Source: Erinaceus europaeus (Eukaryota > Chordata > Mammalia > Eulipotyphla > Erinaceidae). From it: 64,000 nucleotides of DNA. The DNA lies in contig NC_080168.1 of assembly GCF_950295315.1 (NCBI RefSeq), positions 67,031,254 to 67,095,253 on the forward strand. The letters are read 5' to 3'. The notes beneath the pieces were generated by a model that made no database searches, had not been told where the DNA came from, and saw only the letters and a list, made by a program, of their open reading frames with translations. Numbering within the stretch: position 1 is the first letter of the stretch; every line of letters begins with the position of its first letter. Position numbers and translations under genes: made by a program. This document shows positions 9,457-19,915 of the stretch, piece after piece.

Positions 9457-10660
9457 TCAGTCTGTTTTGATCACTGACTCAGCTCCAGGGATGCATTATG
9501 CCCAGGGGCTAAGTGAGGAATGCTTGGAGGTGAGGGCTTGAGCCCTGACATTGAGTGACACTGCCTGAACAGGGCTTCTCTGCTGCTGGCCACCCCCTAC
9601 CTCCCCACCCCTAGTCAGGGTGTCAAGGTAAAACTTTCTAGACTGTGCTTCTCTGGGGGAGGTGTTGGGCTCCCAGACAGGAGTCTCTTCACTCCATACC
9701 TTTGGGTCCAGACTCCACTGTGTTTGTAGTTGAACTTTGTGTTTGAGCCTTGGAACTGAGAGAGTTGACTCTGACCTCGTTCTCTTTATTGTCTTGTGAG
9801 CATGTTGTTTTGAAGGGAGGACAGGGGGCTTTGCCTGGTACTGTTAAATATAAAGTCACTCAGGAGGTGAACTGCTCAGTTCTGTGTCCTTGTCTTCTGT
9901 GAACGTGGTGACGTCTCTGGCCTGTTTTGGAAGGCAGCATGTGACCACAGCACATGACTTTGGAGAAGAGAGCATGGAAGGCCCATCCACATAGCTAAAT
10001 TCAGTTCTGCACTTCCCAGTCTCGCTCTGGTTTATGGGTATTGTGCCGTATGCCTCCGAGTATGCACTCAGCACCAGTCTTTTACTTCATTTCATAGTAG
10101 CCGACAGCCAAGATCTGTAATTATGCCACTGTTCAGTGTTGCGTGAGGCTCGACTTGCTGCTAATTATACTTAATGATTATAGTCCTCACCAGTAACCAC
10201 AGTAGCAAGTCTGCAAGGCAGAATTACCTCTACTCTTCTTGGGGCTGATTTTTAGGGAGAAGAAGAGGCTCTTTTCTTGCTCAGTCTTCTAGCAGGATGG
10301 CTGACCCAGCCAGAAGTTATATATATAGCATCTGAGTAACAGTCCAAGTCATCAAGGGCACAGTGCACAGGGGCACTTCCTGCACTCCCTGGGGATGTGT
10401 GTGAGCCTCACCTTGTCAGCCCCACCTATTTGTATTGAGTCACAGTGACAGGCTGGTAACTGCCAGCTGAACTGAATGGTGACTGCAGCTTAGCCCTCCC
10501 CTGCAGGAAGCCAATGCTGGAGAGAACTGGAGGGTTGGATGTACAGGGCAGCTGTGTGGGCACCCATGGGGAAGACAGAGGTCCAGAAGGGGTGGTGGGC
10601 AAGGTGCCATCTTTCTCCTGGTTCTCCAAGGATTCTGTGGCACCCGGGACCTAGTGGGAT
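9457..10660. other. Unassigned stretch
   Basis: No recent mobile element or coding feature recognised. Confidence 0.4.
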
Positions 10661-10662
10661 GT

Positions 10663-10720
10663 GGGGGGGGGGGGGAGTGTGAGTGAGTGTGTGTGTGTAT
10701 GTGTGTGTGTGTGTGTAAGT
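10663..10720 (+). repeat. Poly-G run followed by (GT)n
   Basis: A run of about 12 G is followed by GT-rich dinucleotide repeats interrupted by GA and AT steps. Confidence 0.9.
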
Positions 10721-10749
10721 GATTTCCAAATTCAAGAGAGAAAAAAAAA

Positions 10750-10935
10750 ACAGTGGCTGGAGCAATAGCTCAGCTTGGGGAAGGGCATCAGACTTTGATG
10801 CCTGTGGTCCCAGCTCAGACCCCAGAACTGCACCTGCTGCCTGTGATCCTCCTATCCCCCTCTCTCCTCCTTTGCTTTGTGTGAAACGTTCTCTCCCTCA
10901 TCTGCAGTACGGAAAGCAAAATTTTTAAAAGGAAA
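10750..10935 (+). mobile_element. Group D SINE (plus)
   Basis: Head GGCTGGAGCAATAGCTCAGCTTGG with a tRNA-like A box, then CAGCTCAGACCCC, a CT-rich middle and an A-rich end. Diverged. Confidence 0.65.
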
Positions 10936-11050
10936 AATAACCCATCCATGACCTTTCCAAATCAAGAGAACATTATGACCATCTCGAGAGATGGAGAAAC
11001 AGCATTTGTAAAATCAAACATACTTTCATGGAAAACATTCTTAAGAAATT

Positions 11051-11345
11051 GAGACTGGGCTGGTGAACTAGCTCACTTGGATAGTGTGTTGCTTTGCCAT
11101 GTGTGCAGCTCAGATTCAAGCCTGGCCTTCACTGCATTGAGGGAAGCTTGGTGCTATGGTGTGTCTCCCTCCCTCCCTCCCTCCCTCCCTCCCTCCCTCC
11201 CTCTTTTCCTCCCGCCCTCCCTCCCTCCCTTCCTCCCTTCCTCCCTTTTTTCCTCCCTCCCTCCCATCCTTCCTCTCTTCCTTTCTCTCTCCTGTGTCTC
11301 TCTGTAAAAGACCATAGTGGTGAAATCATTGAAATGAAAACCAAT
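11051..11345 (+). mobile_element. Group D SINE (plus) with internal (CCCT)n
   Basis: Head GGGCTGGTGAACTAGCTCACTTGG, GATAGTGTGTTGCTTTGCCATGTG, then a long (CCCT)n expansion and CTCTCTGTAAAAGACCA before GGTGAAATCATTGAAATGAAAA. The copy at 24174 has the same head. Confidence 0.75.
11162..11290 (+). repeat. (CCCT)n/(CCTT)n microsatellite
   Basis: Tetranucleotide CCCT array grading to CCTT and CTTT; an expansion of the pyrimidine-rich part of the surrounding SINE. Confidence 0.95.
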
Positions 11346-11364
11346 CTAAGACTGTGCATAACTT

Positions 11365-11535
11365 TTTAAAGGTTTATTTACTTTTCTCTCAGCTTGGGAG
11401 AGACAAAGAAGAGGAGGAAAAGGGTGGGGGTGGAACCAGAGCATCACTCTGGCATATCCAATGCTGGGGAACAACTGGGGACCTTATGCTTGAGGGTCCA
11501 GTGCTTAATACACTGTGCTACTTCCCAGGCCACTG
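11365..11535 (-). mobile_element. Group C SINE (minus)
   Basis: A-rich end reversed (TTTAAAGGTTTATTTACTTTT), ACCAGAGCATCACTCTGGCA, GGGGACCTTATGCTTGAGGGTCCAGTGC and a head complement ending TGTGCTACTTCCCAGG. Confidence 0.8.
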
Positions 11536-11835
11536 TGTGACACTTTTTAAAAAGAAATATATACCACAGAGAATCTTATATCTAATGGTCAAGAGTTAAA
11601 ATAGATGTCAAGATAAGAACAAGAGGATCAGTATTTTGTCTTGATTCAGACTATAGCAGAACTCCTAGCTCACAAAGCATTTTCCTCTCCCCTGCTGAGA
11701 AAATGGAAAAGGAAAACTATTTATTTATAGTATCATATAAATAGAAAATTCAAATCCCATAGGGATAAAAATTAGAATTAGTAAGTTGAGGAATTTTTCC
11801 AGGTACAACTAGATAGTGTGAGGAACATTTTGTTT

Positions 11836-12041
11836 TGTTTTACTACTACTTATTAGTGATTTGATAGTGATTAATACAATTGAAGAGATAATAGGGGTAC
11901 AGTTTCATACACTTCCCACCACCAGAGTTCCCTGTCCTATTTCCTCCATTAAAAACTTCTCAATTCTTCTTCTTCTTCTTCTCTCTCTCTCTTTTCACCT
12001 TCCCTATTCTTTATCCCTCTGGGAGTGTGGACCAAAAGTTC

Positions 12042-12111
<70 letters not shown>

Positions 12112-12452
12112 GGGTTATTTGCCTAAACTACAAATCCATTGCTCCTGGAGGCCATTTCCCCCCATTTTTCTTGCCCTTATTGTTGTTGTTGGATAGAACA
12201 GAAAGAAATCAAGAGAGGAGGAGGAGAGAGACAGACACCTGCAGACCTACTTCACCTCTTGTGAAGCGATCCCCCTGAAGGTGGGGAACTGAGGGCTTGA
12301 AACTGGATCCTTATGCTGGTCCTTGCACTTTGCGCCATGTGTGTTTAATCCTCTGTGCTACTGCTCAGCCCCCAACCAAAATTCTTTATGCAGTGCAGAA
12401 GGTAGGAGTTCTGGCTTCTGTGATTGCTTCTCTGCTGGACATTGGCAGAAGA
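11836..12452 (-). mobile_element. H2 repeat copy 3 (minus), interrupted by a SINE
   Basis: A-rich end reversed at 11838-11880, CCCACCACCAGAGTTCCC, then a group A SINE with (CTTT)n tail (12041-12371), then GCAGTGCAGAAGGTAGGAGTTCTGG. ACCAAAAGTTC before and ACCAAAATTCT after the SINE look like its duplicated target. Confidence 0.75.
12041..12371 (-). mobile_element. Group A SINE (minus) with (CTTT)n tail, nested in H2
   Basis: (CTTT)n at 12041-12107, then CCATTGCTCCTGGAGGCC, GTTGTTGGATAGAACAG and a head complement near TGTGCTACTGCTCAGCCCCC. The A tail has become a tetranucleotide microsatellite. Confidence 0.88.
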
Positions 12453-12854
12453 ATCCTTTCATTTTTATGTACTTTCAACAGGAAATGAGACAAGATACCA
12501 CTAAAACTCAGACATGTAAGCAAGAAAGGTGTGTGAGAGGTAGACAGCTAGGCAAACAGAAGTGGCTATTCAAGGCTGAAGTGTGAAATGTCTGTGATGA
12601 CATGCCACAGCTTCTCTTAGTTCCCCATGCAGGACCCACAGGTCCGTCCAGGCCCTGCTGTGTGATAGCAATGCCTTTTCCTGCTAACATCTAGAAGATG
12701 ATTCAGAAGCCCAAGCGTCTTCCTGTATATGTTGGAGGGTGTATGTTCTCACCAACTCCTGTAATTAATATCCTGTTTCATTCAGCACCTGGACCTCACA
12801 CATACATGCTACTTTCACACCCAACAGACTTGCCTTTCTCTTATGTTCTTAGAA
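12453..12854. other. Unassigned stretch
   Basis: No repeat or gene recognised. Confidence 0.4.
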
Positions 12855-13002
12855 AGGGAAGGAGAGGGGAATGGGTGGCGGTGCATCTGGTTAAGTGCAC
12901 ATGGTACTAAGTGCAAGGGCCTGCACAAGGATCCGGGTTTGAGGCCCCCACCCCACCACCTGCAGTGAAGACACTTCACAAGCAGTGAAGCAGGTCTCCA
13001 GG

Positions 13003-13046
<44 letters not shown>

Positions 13047-13125
13047 CTCTCAATTTCTCTGTGTCCTATCCAATAAAATGGAAAAAATGCCAGTGGTAAC
13101 TGTGGAGGCAAAAAAAAAAAAAAGG
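12855..13125 (+). mobile_element. Group A-type SINE (plus) with (TC)n
   Basis: Head GGGTGGCGGTGCATCTGGTTAAGTGCACATGG, a pure (TC)n run at 13003-13042, TGTGTCCTATCCAATAAAATGG and a short end GGAGGC followed by A13. Confidence 0.88.
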
Positions 13126-13268
13126 AACCGCCATAGCACCACCATCCATGGAGCCCCTCCCAGTGCTGTCCATGTTGCTAGGTAATGCTAGGACTTGAAC
13201 TCAAGGCCTCACACACAGCAAGGCATGCACTGTATGCACTGTACTTGGAGAGCTATCTCCTGGTCTTT
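13126..13268 (-). mobile_element. Group D SINE (minus)
   Basis: CATGGAGCCCCTCCCAGTGCTGTCCATG, GGACTTGAACTCAAGGCCTC and a head complement GAGAGCTATCTCCTGG. Confidence 0.65.
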
Positions 13269-13535
13269 CAACAGAATGTCTAACATTCCTGGAAAGTCAT
13301 CTTTCTTCCAATTTATATTCATGTCACAGATTTCACTTCAAGCCAGCTAGGTTATAGAGTTGTGTGAATTTTACCTTGGGGCCCCCACCTGGCCTCTAAT
13401 AGTTTCTTACTTAGGATGACAGAGGGTTCACTTGGACATTGTTTCCCCACCTGTGTCCACTCCAGTGTAGAAGAGGTAACACAGAAGGCATTCAGGGACA
13501 GAGAACACCATTACACCAGTAGAAAACTTGGTCTC

Positions 13536-13670
13536 TTTTTTTCTTTCTCCAGAGCCCTGCTCAGCTCTGGCTGGTGGTGGTACTGGGGATTGAACCTGGG
13601 ACCTCAGAGCCTCAGGCAGGAGAGTCTCTTTGCATAACCATGATGCTATTGATCCCTCCATCCCAAAATG
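13536..13670 (-). mobile_element. Group B SINE (minus)
   Basis: CCAGAGCCCTGCTCAGCTCTGGCTGGTGGTGG, GGGGATTGAACCTGGGACCTC and GAGTCTCTTTGCATAACCATGATGCT. The open frame reading through it from 14093 on the minus strand is treated as chance. Confidence 0.85.
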
Positions 13671-14112
13671 TGGTCTCAGAGACATCATGGGAGGGGATGA
13701 CGGGCAGCTCCCCGGGTTGTCAGACATATCACCATGAATAGGGACCTGGGTCTGAGCTCCAGGCCACCATGTAGGAACTCCCAGGGCCACTCCCTGAGTG
13801 GGGGACAGGGTGGCCTGAGGCAGCCGGCCTCTCTGTCTCTCTTGGTTCTCACCCTCTGGAGGAAGGGACATGGCCACTGGGAGTGGTGGAGCTGTGCAGG
13901 CACTAGTGGCAGGGAGAAGTCGAGTTAAGCAGCCACCTGTATCCCGTCTGCCTCGCCACTTGGCCAGTGACCTAAACCTGTGGCAGGTGCCTCCAGTCTC
14001 TCTGGGGGAAACAGAAGGTGGGTTTGTGGTTTGGGTGAGAGGAAAGGAGAGGTGGAGTTGCCATGTGACCAGCTCTTCTAGAGGTATCCACAAAACCCCT
14101 CCCCATACACAC
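13671..14112. other. Unassigned GC-moderate stretch
   Basis: No repeat or domain recognised. A minus-strand open frame of 221 codons crosses 13428-14093 but includes the group B SINE. Confidence 0.4.
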
Positions 14113-14566
<454 letters not shown>

Positions 14567-14762
14567 ATCTTCTTTTAAAAACATATTTTTATCATCTTTT
14601 AAAATTTATTGGGCGGAGACAGCCAGAAATCAAAAGGGAAGGAATAAGTAAAGAGGAAGAGGGACAGAGAGAGACACCAGGTGGGAATGCAGGGCTCAAA
14701 CCTGGTTCCTCAACACACTGTAACATGTGCACTCAACCAGATGCACCACCACCAGCCCCCTA
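14567..14762 (-). mobile_element. Group A-short SINE (minus)
   Basis: TTTTAAAATTTATTGGGCGGAGACAGCCAGAAATC at the left; CACTGTAACATGTGCACTCAACCAGATGCACCACC and CAGCCCCC at the head end. It abuts the RPL41 retrocopy. Confidence 0.85.
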
Positions 14763-15268
14763 AAAATAAATTTAAAAACTAGAAATCAGTACTATGTGGC
14801 CTAGTGTTGGGGGACCTAGTTGGGCTGCAGAGACTGAACTGCGGTGGCTCCCCGTGAAGAAGCCTCACAGTGTACAGTGTCTCATGTGGTCCAGTTTCTC
14901 TGTTAACATATGTACATGAAGCAAAGCACAGCTTTCTATAAAGCGGGGTCAGGCCTGAATGTCAGCCCCAAAGCTGTTCCCTGTGGGCTGGCTCTTGAGC
15001 CTTGGCTGAGCCCCTTTGGGAGGGGCTGACAGCTCACCTCAGCTGCTGGGGCTCCCCTGAGAGAGGTCGGGGCTGAGCAGGTCCCCGGCGAGTCTCCCCA
15101 CACTCCCTCAGAAAGTCCTTGCACAGCCTCACACCATGGCCATGGGAGAGTCTCAGAGCATCTTTGGGGAGCGCGCCCAGATGGGTCATAGAACCCATTT
15201 GGCAGTGGACGTGGCAGTGTGACTGTGGGGCTCGGCCAGTGCTCCTGTCCAAAGTGACCCTGCTCCTT
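14763..15268. other. Mostly unassigned stretch
   Basis: A segment near 14870-14905 (CTCATGTGGTCCAGTTTCTCTG) resembles 15370-15395, so a decayed group D SINE may lie at about 14800-14930. Nothing else recognised. Confidence 0.35.
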
Positions 15269-15269
15269 C

Positions 15270-15430
15270 ACAGCCAGTGAGATAGCTCAGCTGGTGGAGC
15301 ACAAGACTTGCATGGCTGAGGCTCCTGTACCTTGGTGGCACTCTGCTCCCCGCCCCCCACCTGTGTATCTCTCATATGACCCAGTTTTTCTGTATGAATC
15401 TACTTACATGGAATAAATATAGCAAATCTG
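15270..15430 (+). mobile_element. Group D SINE (plus)
   Basis: Head CAGTGAGATAGCTCAGCTGGTGGAGCACAAGACTTGCATG, then CTCTCATATGACCCAGTTTTTCTG and an A/T-rich end with AATAAA. Confidence 0.7.
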
Positions 15431-15717
15431 TATATAAAAACTGTTGGGGCTGATTGTCAGCATGGCCCTGGAGCCATTCCTGTCAGCACACATCCATCGT
15501 TGATAGCAGAGTGCAGATGGGCCAGGACACTTCCTGAGGGGCTTCGGGAGATGAAGGGGCAGCTGGCCATGTGCAGCCTCTTGAGAGCTGGGGTCTGGAC
15601 ACTCAGATGGGAAGAGGCCTCTGGGGGAGAACATGGTGTCACCTCTTGAATTGGCCCCAGATAACACCCTTCCTATGGACAGGCTCCAGCTTTGGGTTGG
15701 CAGCTCCAGAGGCCGAA

Positions 15718-15778
15718 CTCACCCTCACCTACGGTCTCACCCTCATCCCCACCCTCACCCACACCCTCACCCTCACCC

Positions 15779-15854
<76 letters not shown>

Positions 15855-16061
15855 CCACACCCTCACCCTCACCCTCACCCACACCCTCACCCTCACCCTC
15901 ACCCACACCCACACCCTCACCCTCACCCTCACCCACACCCTCACCCTCACCCACACCCTCACTCTCACCCACACCCTCACCCTCACCCTCACCCTCACCC
16001 ACACCCTCACCCTCACCCTCACCCTCACTCATGTCCTCACACCCACCCTCACACTCACCCT
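15718..16061 (+). repeat. (CCCTCA)n/(CCCACA)n hexamer array, i.e. (TGAGGG)n on minus
   Basis: About 340 bp of hexamers, mostly CCCTCA with interspersed CCCACA and a few CCCTCA variants at the edges. TGAGGG is one of the known variant telomere repeats. The minus strand has regularly spaced GGG triplets able to form G-quadruplexes. Four or more long open frames (His-Pro, Ser-Pro-Thr, Leu-Thr, Gly-Glu, Arg-Val repeats) are artefacts of this array. Confidence 0.95.
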
Positions 16062-16690
16062 TGCTGTGAAGAGGTGGTTCTGCTTGCAGAACTGGAGGAA
16101 AGGGACCCTGATGCTTCTGGCACAGCCCCTGACCCCTAGAAATGCAGGGTGCCAGTGAGCTTGATGGCATCACAGAAGATGCCCTGATGAAGCTGTCTGG
16201 GTTGTGCCAGGCCCTTTAGTGAGCTGATGATGTCATCCTCCCTGCTCCAGCAAGCCCCCATGTCACCTTAGTGCTCTCTGGCTCTGGAGTTGGGGCCCAC
16301 CTGGGACAAACACAGGCACTTGTCTGGAGCCTGCCATGCACTCAGCCAAGGCCATCACCTGCTCGTCCCCCGGGGAGAGGTCCCTGGGGACAGCTCCTGC
16401 TTCAGCTGCTGGGGGGAGGGTGACAGGGAACTTGGCCTTGCTCTCAGTGGCTAGGCCCTCAGCAGCCGAGAAGTCGTACTGGACAGAGGAAGAGAGTGAG
16501 TGAGCTGCTTGTACAGGAAGTGAGTGTCCCAGGTCTGGGGAGGGAGCTAGGGTCCCAGCCCCCACTAGAGGTTTTGGGAAGTGTCTGTGTGGAAGACTCC
16601 ACTGAGCTCAGATGTTTCTTGAAGTCTGCTGGGGGAAGCTTTGCTGGAGCTGCTCACCAGCATCACAACAGCTGACATTTGGAGATTTAT
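16062..16690. other. Unassigned GC-rich stretch
   Basis: No recent repeat recognised. A 100-codon minus frame (16263-16565) shows no recognisable domain. Confidence 0.4.
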
Positions 16691-16691
16691 C

Positions 16692-16975
16692 CATCTAATG
16701 AGAGGGAGGGAGGGAAGGAGGGGCTGGGCTGGCAAGTGCTGTGCTCAGAGACCCAGGTTCAAGCCCCCAGCACCCACCAGCAGGGGGAAGCACGATGAGT
16801 ATGGGGTGGTGGTGTTGCAGGTGTCTCTCCTACCCTGTCTCCTCTTTCCTTATTTCTCTATGACTCCATAGGAAAAGAAGGAAGAAAATGAAAAGATACC
16901 CACTGGGAGTGGCAGAGTCACCCCGTAGCACTAAGCCCCAGGGAGAACCCTGATGGAAAATAATCATAATAATAA
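16692..16975 (+). mobile_element. Group A-like SINE (plus), diverged
   Basis: GGGGCTGGGCTGGCAAGTGC head, CCCAGGTTCAAGCCCCCAGCACCC, CTACCCTGTCTCC middle, CCACTGGGAGTGGCAGAGTCA and AAGCCCCAGGGAGAACCCTGATGG at the 3' body, then an A-rich end. Confidence 0.7.
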
Positions 16976-17580
16976 TATCATCATGTCATCATAATAACAG
17001 CAGTAAGAGAGAAAGGGAGAAACAGAGTGTTGCTCTGGCATAGGAAGGGCAGGGGGTCAGACCTGCAAGTCCTTCACTCCACCTCCTCCCAAGTCCCTGG
17101 CTGAGACCAGCTTTTCCACTCAGATGATTCTCGCGTGAGTGCGTGCGTGCATGTGTTCACCATGTGTTACAGACTATATAGCCTGATGGTGGTGCAGAGA
17201 TAACTAAGCACCAGGGAATTAGAGCTAGTCTTGTAGAGAAGCTGTGAAACAGGTGGCTATTTCCTGGCCCATTTTCTGGATTTGGAGTGTGCTGGGCACA
17301 ATGAGAATCATCCAGTCCTTGTGTGCCCATGACCCCTTCACAGAGGTGGCTGGTGTGGTCAGGTCACTTATGCTGCCGTCTCAGTCTTTCTGATTGACAC
17401 ACAAAAGCTGTGTGGGTCCTCCTGACCTCAAACCTACTGTGAGCAATAACAGGAAGGACATCTGCAGCAAGGAAGGCATCTGAGTAGGAAGAGGGTCCAG
17501 TGCTGAAGAGGAAGAGAGGGGATGAAGAAAGACAAGGGCCGTGGTCCCACTCCTATGTGGTGTGCACAGAAAAGAAGTAC
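16976..17580. other. Mostly unassigned stretch
   Basis: Short AAT/ATC-rich stretch at 16968-17005, then possibly a decayed group C SINE (minus) at 17005-17110 (GTGTTGCTCTGGCATAGGA). Nothing else recognised. Confidence 0.35.
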
Positions 17581-17581
17581 T

Positions 17582-17946
17582 CGGGGCTGGGTGGTAGTAC
17601 AGTGGGTTAAGCACATGTGGCACAAAGTGCAAGGATCGGCATAAGGATCCCACTTTGAGTCCCCAGTTCCCCACTTGCAGGTTGCTTCACAAGCGGTAAA
17701 GTAGGTCTGTAAGTGTCTATCTTTCTTTCCCCCTCTTGGTCTCCCCCTCCTCTCTCAATTTCTCTGTCCTATCCAACAACAATAATAACAACAATGATAA
17801 ACAAGAGCAACAAAAGGGGGGAAAAAGCCTCCAGGAGCAGTGAATTCATAGTGCAGGCACCCAGCCCCAGCAATAACCCTGGAGATACGAGAAAGGAAGG
17901 AAGGAAGGAAGGAAGGAAGGAAGGAAGGAAGGAAGGAAGAAAGAAA

Positions 17947-18004
<58 letters not shown>

Positions 18005-18015
18005 AGGAAAGAGAA
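17582..18015 (+). mobile_element. Group A SINE (plus) with (GGAA)n(GAAA)n tail
   Basis: Full head-to-body structure (GGGCTGGGTGGTAGTACAGTGGGTTAAGCACATGTGG ... CAATAACCCTGGAG), followed by a tail that has become (GGAA)n at 17891-17938 and (GAAA)n at 17938-18012. Confidence 0.9.
17891..18012 (+). repeat. (GGAA)n-(GAAA)n microsatellite
   Basis: Tetranucleotide array in the SINE tail; the unit switches from GGAA to GAAA midway. Confidence 0.95.
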
Positions 18016-18057
18016 AAGCAAAGAAGCACACAAATTAAGTGAAACAGAAATAAAATT

Positions 18058-18348
18058 GGAGGAGTTGAGCGGTAGCACAGCGATTTAAGTGCAGGTGGTG
18101 CAAAGCGCAAGGACCGGCATAAGGATCCCGGTTCAAGCCCCTGGCTCCCCAGCTGCAGGGGAGTTGCTTCACAGGCGGTGAAGCAGGTCTACAGGTATCT
18201 TTTTCTCCCTCTCTCTGTCTTCCCCTCCTCTCTCTGTTTCTCTCTGTCCTGTCCAACAATAACGACATCAGTAATAACTACAACAATAAAATAAGGGCAA
18301 CAAAAAAGGAGATAAATAAATAAGTGACTTTAAAAAAACATTTAAAAA
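18058..18348 (+). mobile_element. Group A SINE (plus)
   Basis: GGAGTTGAGCGGTAGCACAGCGATTTAAGTGC head, CpG-retaining B-box region, CAACAATAACGACATCAG linker and AT-rich end (GGAGATAAATAAATAAG). Confidence 0.88.
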
Positions 18349-18407
18349 AATGAAATAAAATTGGAGACTCAAAATCCAACCAGTGGTTACCAGAAAGGCT
18401 AAGTAAG

Positions 18408-18695
18408 TTGAGGTCTATATACACAATGGAATATCATTCAACTATTAAAAATAGTGAATTCACCTTCTTCTCCTCATCTTGGATGGAGCTTGAAGGAATC
18501 TTAAACTGGGTTTGGTGTATTGCAGTAAAGTAAAGAACTCGGGGGTGGGGGGTTCAGGTCCTAGAGCATGAAGGCAGAGGAGGACCTAGAGAGGGTTACA
18601 TTGTTATGTGGAAAACTGAGAAATGTTACACATGTACAAACTATTGTATTTTACTTTCAACTGCAAACCATCAATTTCCCCAATAAAGAAAGAAC
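18408..18695 (+). mobile_element. L1 3' end (ORF2 tail and 3' UTR)
   Basis: GTCTATATACACAATGGAATATC and TCTTGGATGGAGCTTGAAGG correspond to the ORF2 end in the L1 at 820-900. The 3' UTR (GGGGGTGGGGGG, GTTACACATGTACAAACTATTG) and AATAAAGAAAG match the end of the L1 at 1-1212. Confidence 0.88.
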
Positions 18696-18734
18696 AATGT
18701 TGTAAGTTCCCATCTCAAAAGAAAAGTGACTTGA

Positions 18735-19320
18735 GTCTAAGACAGGCAGAAGAAACAATGAACATTTAAGCTGGTATCAACAAAACTAAAAATGGAAAAG
18801 TGACAGAGAAAGCAAAACCATTCTAGCTGGTTCTTGGAAAATTTCAATCAGTCTGATAAACCTCTTATCAGGCGAATCAAAGAAGAAGACAGGCATTACC
18901 AAAATTAGAAATAAAAGAAAGGTCATAATTTCTGCTTTCAATGACACACAAAAAAAACAGCAGTCTCAAGCTGTGTAACCTGGAGACAACGTGCCCATTC
19001 CTGGAAGGGGGCAGACTGTCACAGTGGGAGCAGCCTCAGTCTATTGAAGATGCTCAGTGGATAATTAATAGCCCTTGGTGAAGAAAGCACCAGGACCAGA
19101 TAAGCTCATGGGAAAACTGTTCCAAGCCTCTGGGGAAGAAATGACACTGTCTGCACTCTCAGAGAAGCAGGAAGCCCCTCTCTGAGTTCATGCTGCCAGA
19201 TCTGCAGTGCATGGAAACCCACCTACAGGGAGAGCACAGAGCTCAGATTTGGAAAACACAAATGAAACCTCAAGTCCATATACTAAATACTAAAACATAC
19301 GCCTCCATTTAAAGACGTGT
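18735..19320 (+). mobile_element. L1 ORF2 internal fragment, degenerate
   Basis: In broken frames it reads like the L1 reverse-transcriptase approach region (KTKNGK-like, TKIRNKRK, KKAPGPDKLMGK). Because this internal ORF2 piece lies downstream of an L1 3' end on the same strand, it is a separate insertion or a rearranged copy. Confidence 0.65.
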
Positions 19321-19357
19321 CCTCAGCCCTTCTCTTTCCCTCTCTCCCTCCCCTCTC

Positions 19358-19531
19358 AATTTTTTATTTTTAATATTTCATTTATTTAGATGAAAAGTGC
19401 AGAGGGAAACAGATCAGAGCCCTGCTCAGCTCTGGCTGATGGGCTGGGGATTGAACCTGGGACCCAGGAGCTTCAGGCAGGAAAGTCATTTGCAGAACTT
19501 ATTTGCTGTCTTCCCTACTCCCCCTCTCACT
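19358..19531 (-). mobile_element. Group B SINE (minus)
   Basis: AATTTTTTATTTTTAATATTTCATTTATTTAG tail reversed, AGAGCCCTGCTCAGCTCTGG, GGGGATTGAACCTGGGACCC and GCAGGAAAGTC. Confidence 0.82.
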
Positions 19532-19915
19532 ATCTTTTTAATAGTCTATTTATTTATATTTAATTCTTCTTCTTCTTCTTCTTCTAGCGTTTGTCCTTCT
19601 TCCATAGCCAGTCAACAGCGTCAGGTTGAAAGCTGTCAGGAGCTGCTTGTTGCTGGCTTTGAAAGTGACTGGGATCCATGTGGATTCAGTCAGCTAGGAA
19701 GGATCGTCAGTTTCCCCAGTGAATGGGTACTCACGGGATGCACCACGAGAAGGTCGATCCAATGCATCCCTTTATATTTAATGAGAGATACAGAGAGAAA
19801 CAGATCAGAGCCCTGCTCATCTCAGGCTGATGGTACTAGGGATGGAACCTGGGACTGAGGAGCCGTAGGCAGGAAAGTCTCTTGCAGAACCATGATGCTG
19901 TCTTACCAGCCTCCC
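19532..19915 (-). mobile_element. Group B SINE (minus) split by an H3 element
   Basis: The A/T-rich tail is at 19532-19564. The rest follows at 19771-19915 (GAGAGATACAGAGAG, CCCTGCTCATCTCAGG, GGATGGAACCTGGGAC, TCTTGCAGAACCATGATGCTG). Confidence 0.78.
19565..19770 (-). mobile_element. H3: unclassified 206-bp SINE-like element with GAA tail
   Basis: Flanked by a perfect 12-bp duplication TTTATATTTAAT (19553-19564 and 19771-19782), so this is a complete insertion. Read on minus it starts GGATGCATTGGATCGACC and ends ACGCTAGAAGAAGAAGAAGAAG, i.e. a GAA-repeat tail instead of poly-A. It retains CpGs and is not similar to SINE groups A-D. Its 3' terminal 60 bp recur at 22446-22505. Confidence 0.7.

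Noticed and set aside
13428..14093. 221-codon minus-strand frame
   Set aside because: It reads through a group B SINE and has no recognisable domain; treated as a chance frame in moderately GC-rich DNA.
15571..16173. Several long frames (His-Pro, Ser-Pro-Thr, Leu-Thr, Gly-Glu, Arg-Val repeat proteins)
   Set aside because: All are translations of the hexamer array; a 6-bp unit leaves several frames open at once.
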